From contig NZ_JAIVLH010000015.1 in NCBI RefSeq assembly GCF_020524345.1, positions 93,544-157,543 on the forward strand: DNA of 64,000 bases, given 5' to 3'. Source of the DNA: Metabacillus niabensis (GTDB lineage Bacteria > Bacillota > Bacilli > Bacillales > Bacillaceae). A program made the translations under genes and the position numbers. The notes beneath the pieces are model-generated. The model did not search any database. It had not been told where the DNA came from and saw only the letters and a program-made list of their open reading frames with translations. Shown here one piece after another: positions 60,514 through 64,000 of the stretch. Positions within the stretch are counted from its first letter, which is position 1; every line of letters starts with the position of its first letter.

Positions 60514-61615
60514 ATGGAACTAGTAGAAATTCGACAAGAACTTGAAAAAACAGCTAAACGTTTAGCGGACTTCAGGGGGTCTCTTTGACCTCGACATCAA
60601 AGAAGCACGAATCCAACAACTAGAAGCACAAATGACAGCCCCGGACTTCTGGGACAACCAAAACGCAGCACAAGCCATTATCAATGAAACAAACGCACTA
60701 AAAGAAATGGTGGACCAATTCCACAACCTAAACGAATCCTACGAAAATCTTCAACTAACATATGAACTTGTAAAAGAAGAAGAAGACGAAGACCTGCAAG
60801 GTGAACTTGTGTCCGAAATGAAAGAACTTGTTTCACAACTTAACGACTTTGAACTTCAACTCTTACTAAGCGAACAACACGATAAAAACAACGCCATCCT
60901 TGAGCTTCACCCGGGTGCAGGTGGAACTGAGTCACAGGACTGGGGCTCCATGCTTCTTCGTATGTACACTCGCTGGGCAGAGAAAAAAGGCTTTAAGGTT
61001 GAAACCCTTGATTACCTACCAGGTGACGAAGCAGGGATCAAGAGTGTAACACTTCTCATTAAAGGTCATAACGCATATGGCTATTTAAAAGCTGAAAAAG
61101 GCGTACACCGATTAGTCCGTATTTCTCCATTCGACTCATCAGGGCGTCGTCATACGTCATTCGTTTCCTGTGAGGTCATGCCTGAATTCAATGAAGAAAT
61201 CGACATTGAAATCCGTACAGAAGATTTAAAAATTGACACGTACCGTGCAAGTGGTGCCGGTGGACAGCACATCAATACAACAGACTCTGCCGTTCGTATC
61301 ACACATACACCAACAAACATCGTTGTAACATGTCAAACAGAGCGTTCACAAATTAAAAACCGTGAACGTGCGATGAAAATGCTTCAAGCAAAACTTTATC
61401 AAAAGCGTATTGAAGAGCAGGAAGCAGAGCTTGCGGAAATCCGTGGTGAACAAAAGGACATTGGCTGGGGAAGCCAAATCCGTTCATACGTATTCCACCC
61501 ATACTCAATGGTAAAAGACCACCGTACAAACACAGAAATCGGGAACGTTCATGCGGTAATGGATGGAGAGCTAGATCCATTTATTGATGCCTTTTTACGT
61601 TCAAAACTTTCATAA
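60514..61615 (+). CDS. prfB: Peptide chain release factor 2 with programmed +1 frameshift
   Basis: Starts at ATG 60514 (GGAGTG RBS). The zero frame reads 24 codons, then TGA at 60586-60588. The site CTT TGA C, preceded by the Shine-Dalgarno-like AGGGGG at 60574-60579, is the classical RF2 autoregulatory frameshift: ribosomes slip from CTT to TTT and continue in frame +1 from GAC at 60587. The joined product is about 366 residues. It has the RF2 features, including [16 protein letters not shown] with the catalytic GGQ. When RF2 is scarce, the TGA is read slowly and frameshifting rises. Confidence 0.97.
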
Positions 61616-61624
61616 TATAAAAGT

Positions 61625-61667
61625 AAAAAATCACACTGATTATGTATTAAATTCAGTGTGATTTTTT
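61625..61667. terminator. Terminator after prfB
   Basis: AAAAAATCACACTGA / TCAGTGTGATTTTTT perfect 15-base stem including the A- and T-runs. Confidence 0.88.
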
Positions 61668-61755
61668 ACTTTTGGCTATTTTTCTTCTGAAAAAAAACAT
61701 GTCATAATAATGGTAAATACATAAGGTGAAAAATCTAAGAGAGGTGATAGAGACT

Positions 61756-62349
61756 ATGGAGAAACAAATACTGAACATCTTATTAGAACTACAAAAGGAT
61801 ATGAAAGGAGTAATATCTAACGTTAAGATATTAAAAGTAGACACGAAAGAACTAAGGGGAGATGTCCAGTCATTAAAAACGGACACGAAAGAACTAAGGG
61901 GAGATGTCCAGTCATTAAAAACGGACACAAAAGAATTAAGAGGAGATGTCCAGTTATTAAAAACGGACACAAAAGAATTAAAAGGAGATGTCCAGTCATT
62001 AAAAACGGACACGAGAGAACTAAAAGGAGATGTCCAGCTATTAAAAAGGAACACGAAAGAACTAAGAGGAGATGTTCAATTATTAAAAACAGACACGAAA
62101 GAACTAAAAGGAGACGTCAAGCTTCTAAAAACAGATACAAAAGAACTTAAGGTGAATGTTCAATTATTAAAAAACGATACACAAGAATTAAAGACCGAGG
62201 TTAACCTACTTAAAAATGACACCGGAAAATTAAAATCAGATGTAATAGATATTAAAGAAACAGTAAATCGAATAGAACGGTCTCAAACAGAAGACGTTGT
62301 CGCCCTATTAAAAATACTGAACCAAAAAACAGAGGATGAATGCCATTAA
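61756..62349 (+). CDS. Coiled-coil protein built from ten 14-residue repeats
   Basis: About 197 residues. After a short start (EKQILNILLELQKDMKGV), ten units of the form T-D-T-K-E-L-(R/K)-G-D-V-Q-(S/L)-L-K fill residues ~28-167, with Leu and Val at heptad core positions, so a long parallel coiled coil is expected. The C-terminus (RIERSQTEDVVALLKILNQKTEDE) resembles other small Bacillus coiled-coil proteins. No membrane span or signal. ATG 61756 with GAGGTG at 9 bases is preferred over GTG 61726. Function unknown. The repeats are also near-identical at DNA level (42 bp), so the number can change by slippage. Confidence 0.8.
   Translation: MEKQILNILLELQKDMKGVISNVKILKVDTKELRGDVQSLKTDTKELRGDVQSLKTDTKELRGDVQLLKTDTKELKGDVQSLKTDTRELKGDVQLLKRNTKELRGDVQLLKTDTKELKGDVKLLKTDTKELKVNVQLLKNDTQELKTEVNLLKNDTGKLKSDVIDIKETVNRIERSQTEDVVALLKILNQKTEDECH
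61837..62256 (+). repeat. Ten tandem 42-bp repeats within the coiled-coil gene
   Basis: The unit begins near GACACGAAAGAACTAAGG and continues AGATGTCCAGTCATTAAAAACG. The first units are nearly identical; later ones diverge, especially the last two. Each unit encodes 14 residues, two heptads. Confidence 0.9.
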
Positions 62350-62389
62350 TTGAACAATCGAATGACACAGAATGATTTCGTGAAAATAA

Positions 62390-62417
62390 CTAACGCCTAC
62401 ATAAGTGCGTTTTTTTT
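62390..62417 (+). terminator. Weak terminator after the coiled-coil gene
   Basis: AACGC and GTGCGTT arms with a short loop are followed by seven T residues. Confidence 0.5.
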
Positions 62418-62592
62418 CTCCCCCAAAAAACATCACCCCAAAGTTTCCTTGTGTAAAATCCCCACATCTAACAAACACTAACCATAACTTCTTTACCTCA
62501 CTACCACGTTATCTAGCTGTTATTCACATAGGAAAACTCAGGTGCTATACTCTTCTAGGATCATTCACTATGTGAATAGGGAGGAAAATGGT

Positions 62593-63456
62593 TTGAACAT
62601 GAAAAGAAGAAATATCGAAAATCCAAAAATAGAAAAAATCATGGAGTATATATACATAGTAGTTGGTTCTGCATTTGTCGCCATCGGTTTTAACTTATTT
62701 TTATTACCTAATCGAGTGGCTTCTGGTGGTGTGAGTGGAATCAGTACAATTCTTGACGCCACATTTGGATTTGAGCCGGCTTATGTGCAATGGTCTTTTA
62801 ATATCCCGTTATTTATTGCAGGTGTTATCCTTTTAGGAAAACAATTTGGTTTCAAAACATTGATTGGAACGATTTTTGTTCCATTCGTGGTGTACCTCAC
62901 CAGAGAATGGGAGCCTGCAACAATGGATCCGTTACTAGGATCACTTTTTGGCGGGATTTGTATAGGACTTGGTCTTGGCATCGTCTTCCGGGGAAAAGCA
63001 TCTACAGGCGGAACAGATCTTGCGGCGCAAATTATCCATAAATATACAGGTTTATCACTTGGGACATGTGTGGCACTTATAGATGGATTAATTGTGTTAT
63101 CAGCTGCTTTTGTGTTTGATATTGAAAGAGGTCTTTATGCGCTAATTGGTTTATATGTAACAAGCAAAACGATTGATATTGTCCAAATTGGTTGGGGCCG
63201 TTCAAAAATGACAATGATTATTACGAATAAACAGCAGGAAGTGCAGGATGCAATTTTACATGAAATTGATCGCGGTGTCACAAGGCTTGCTGCACATGGG
63301 GGATTCACTAACAATGAACGTCCAGTGTTAATGTGTGTGGTTGATCAAACAGAATTCACAAAATTGAAACAAGTTGTCAGACATATCGATCCACATGCTT
63401 TTGTCACGGTGACAGACGCATCTGAGGTGCTGGGTGAGGGTTTCAAAAGGGTATAG
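62593..63456 (+). CDS. yvjA: YitT-family membrane protein
   Basis: About 287 residues: five or six membrane spans (YIYIVVGSAFVAIGFNLFLLPN, SGGVSGISTIL, SLFGGICIGLGLGIVFRGKASTGGTDL) followed by a C-terminal DUF2179 domain (TRLAAHGGFTNNERPVLMCVVDQTEFTKLKQVVRHIDPHAFVTVTDASEVLGEGF). This is the YitT/YvjA family of unknown transport or sensing role. TTG at 62593 is preferred: GGGAGG is 8 bases upstream, against 14 for ATG 62599. It lies between prfB and cccB, as in B. subtilis by my recollection. Confidence 0.88.
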   Translation: MNMKRRNIENPKIEKIMEYIYIVVGSAFVAIGFNLFLLPNRVASGGVSGISTILDATFGFEPAYVQWSFNIPLFIAGVILLGKQFGFKTLIGTIFVPFVVYLTREWEPATMDPLLGSLFGGICIGLGLGIVFRGKASTGGTDLAAQIIHKYTGLSLGTCVALIDGLIVLSAAFVFDIERGLYALIGLYVTSKTIDIVQIGWGRSKMTMIITNKQQEVQDAILHEIDRGVTRLAAHGGFTNNERPVLMCVVDQTEFTKLKQVVRHIDPHAFVTVTDASEVLGEGFKRV

Positions 63457-63517
63457 ATAGGTTATAATATCCTTGAATTGGAGTATTTACCATAATGATG
63501 TGCTAGGAGTGGCAGTT

Positions 63518-63850
63518 ATGAAAACAAAATTATTGGCCTTATTATTTGGAACAGTTCTTGTGTTAAGTGCTTGCGGAGGTGCTGAAGAACCAGCAGAAGA
63601 AACAACGGAAGGCGGTACTACAACTGAAACAGCGGGCAATGCTGAGGAAATCGTTCAAAAAAGCTGCATCGGTTGTCATGGTCGGGACCTTGAAGGCGGA
63701 TCAGGTCCAAAATTACAAGAAGTTGGTGCAAAATACAGTGAAGATGAAATTAAAAGCATCATTATTAATGGACAAGGCGGTATGCCAAAAGGATTATTAA
63801 ATGATGCAGATGCTGAAGTTGTCGCTTCTTGGTTAGCGGAAAAAAAATAA
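63518..63850 (+). CDS. cccB: Membrane-anchored cytochrome c-551 lipoprotein
   Basis: About 110 residues. Lipoprotein signal with lipobox LSAC (KTKLLALLFGTVLVLSACGG), a Glu/Thr-rich linker, then a small cytochrome c domain with the heme site CIGCHG and the axial Met segment GGMPKGLLND. It carries electrons on the outer face of the membrane. ATG at 63518 with AGGAGTGG upstream. In B. subtilis ftsE follows next. Confidence 0.95.
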   Translation: MKTKLLALLFGTVLVLSACGGAEEPAEETTEGGTTTETAGNAEEIVQKSCIGCHGRDLEGGSGPKLQEVGAKYSEDEIKSIIINGQGGMPKGLLNDADAEVVASWLAEKK

Positions 63851-63882
63851 GGTGAAAAGCAAAAAAAGATAGCCCGCATAAG

Positions 63883-63917
63883 AGGCCACTGAAAAACTTA
63901 CGTTTTTTAGTGGCCTT
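63883..63917 (+). terminator. Terminator after cccB
   Basis: AGGCCACT / AGTGGCCTT arms extended by GAAAAAC / GTTTTTT around a four-base loop. Confidence 0.7.
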
Positions 63918-63934
63918 GCAAGGATGTATATTGA

Positions 63935-63980
63935 AAAAGGCGACTATCCGTTCAAAAATGAACGGATAGTCGCCTTTCTT
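63935..63980. terminator. Second strong hairpin terminator
   Basis: AAAGGCGACTATCCGTTCA pairs with TGAACGGATAGTCGCCTTT, a 19-base perfect stem with flanking A and T residues; it could stop transcription from either side. Confidence 0.85.
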
Positions 63981-64000
63981 TATAGATCTTTTACTTTATT

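Noticed and set aside
61653..62054. 133-residue minus-strand ORF with repeated SFVSVFNDWTSPL phrases
   Set aside because: It is the mirror image of the 42-bp repeats of the real coiled-coil gene, with no RBS and its end overlapping the prfB terminator.
61837..62256. CRISPR-like tandem array
   Set aside because: The 42-bp units are contiguous without spacers and encode a continuous coiled coil; no cas genes are present in the window.

Overview
The window is about 64 kb of low-GC Firmicute chromosome, almost certainly from a Bacillaceae species (Bacillus or a close relative such as Metabacillus). I base this on gene order. The stretch tagO, LCP protein, yvyE, degSU, degV-like, comFA-FB-FC, yvyF, flgM, flgN, flgK, flgL, yviE, fliW, csrA, hag, flaG, fliD, fliS, fliT, hpf, secA, prfB, yvjA, cccB follows the Bacillus subtilis order as I remember it. 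Ribosome binding sites are strong (AGGAGG type), and sigma-A and sigma-D promoters can be read directly.

Positions 1-17.4 kb hold a surface-polysaccharide locus. It makes nucleotide sugars (gtaB, ugd, a wecC-type dehydrogenase, and wecB further on at 27.9 kb), so UDP-glucuronate and UDP-ManNAc uronate should both be available. It also has large glycosyltransferases, a SAM methyltransferase with a long coiled coil, an Asp2-like hydrolase, a TagGH-like ABC exporter, and an MBOAT/DHHW pair expected to O-acylate the glycan. No Wzy or Wzx is seen, which points to ABC-dependent export.

Positions 17.5-27.8 kb hold four consecutive large secreted enzymes: an M14 carboxypeptidase, a glucosaminidase, a subtilase and an L,D-transpeptidase-like protein. 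Their catalytic domains are unrelated, yet all four carry the same alternating SH3-like wall module, about 22 copies in total. A fifth secreted protein near 30.4 kb has one degenerate copy. This is the most striking system in the window and looks like a locus-specific wall-targeting toolkit. Positions 29-31 kb are a small accessory patch with lipoproteins and a decayed group II intron reverse transcriptase.

Positions 31.4-36.8 kb have two more GT4 enzymes, tagO, an LCP-family ligase and yvyE. Positions 36.9-43.1 kb carry degSU, a DegV-family lipid-binding protein and the comF competence operon, whose comFC seems to start at ATT. Positions 43.1-54.3 kb are the late flagellar cluster, with sigma-D promoters before yvyF, flgM, hag and flaG and a CsrA-binding hairpin in the hag leader.

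Directly after the complete hag gene lies a group I intron core, followed by a second, diverged copy of the last 15 hag codons. Next comes an oppositely oriented LAGLIDADG homing endonuclease. Positions 55-64 kb hold hpf, a ribokinase-like gene, secA, prfB with its programmed +1 frameshift, a coiled-coil gene built from 42-bp tandem repeats, yvjA and cccB. Long dispersed inverted-repeat elements occur at four intergenic sites.
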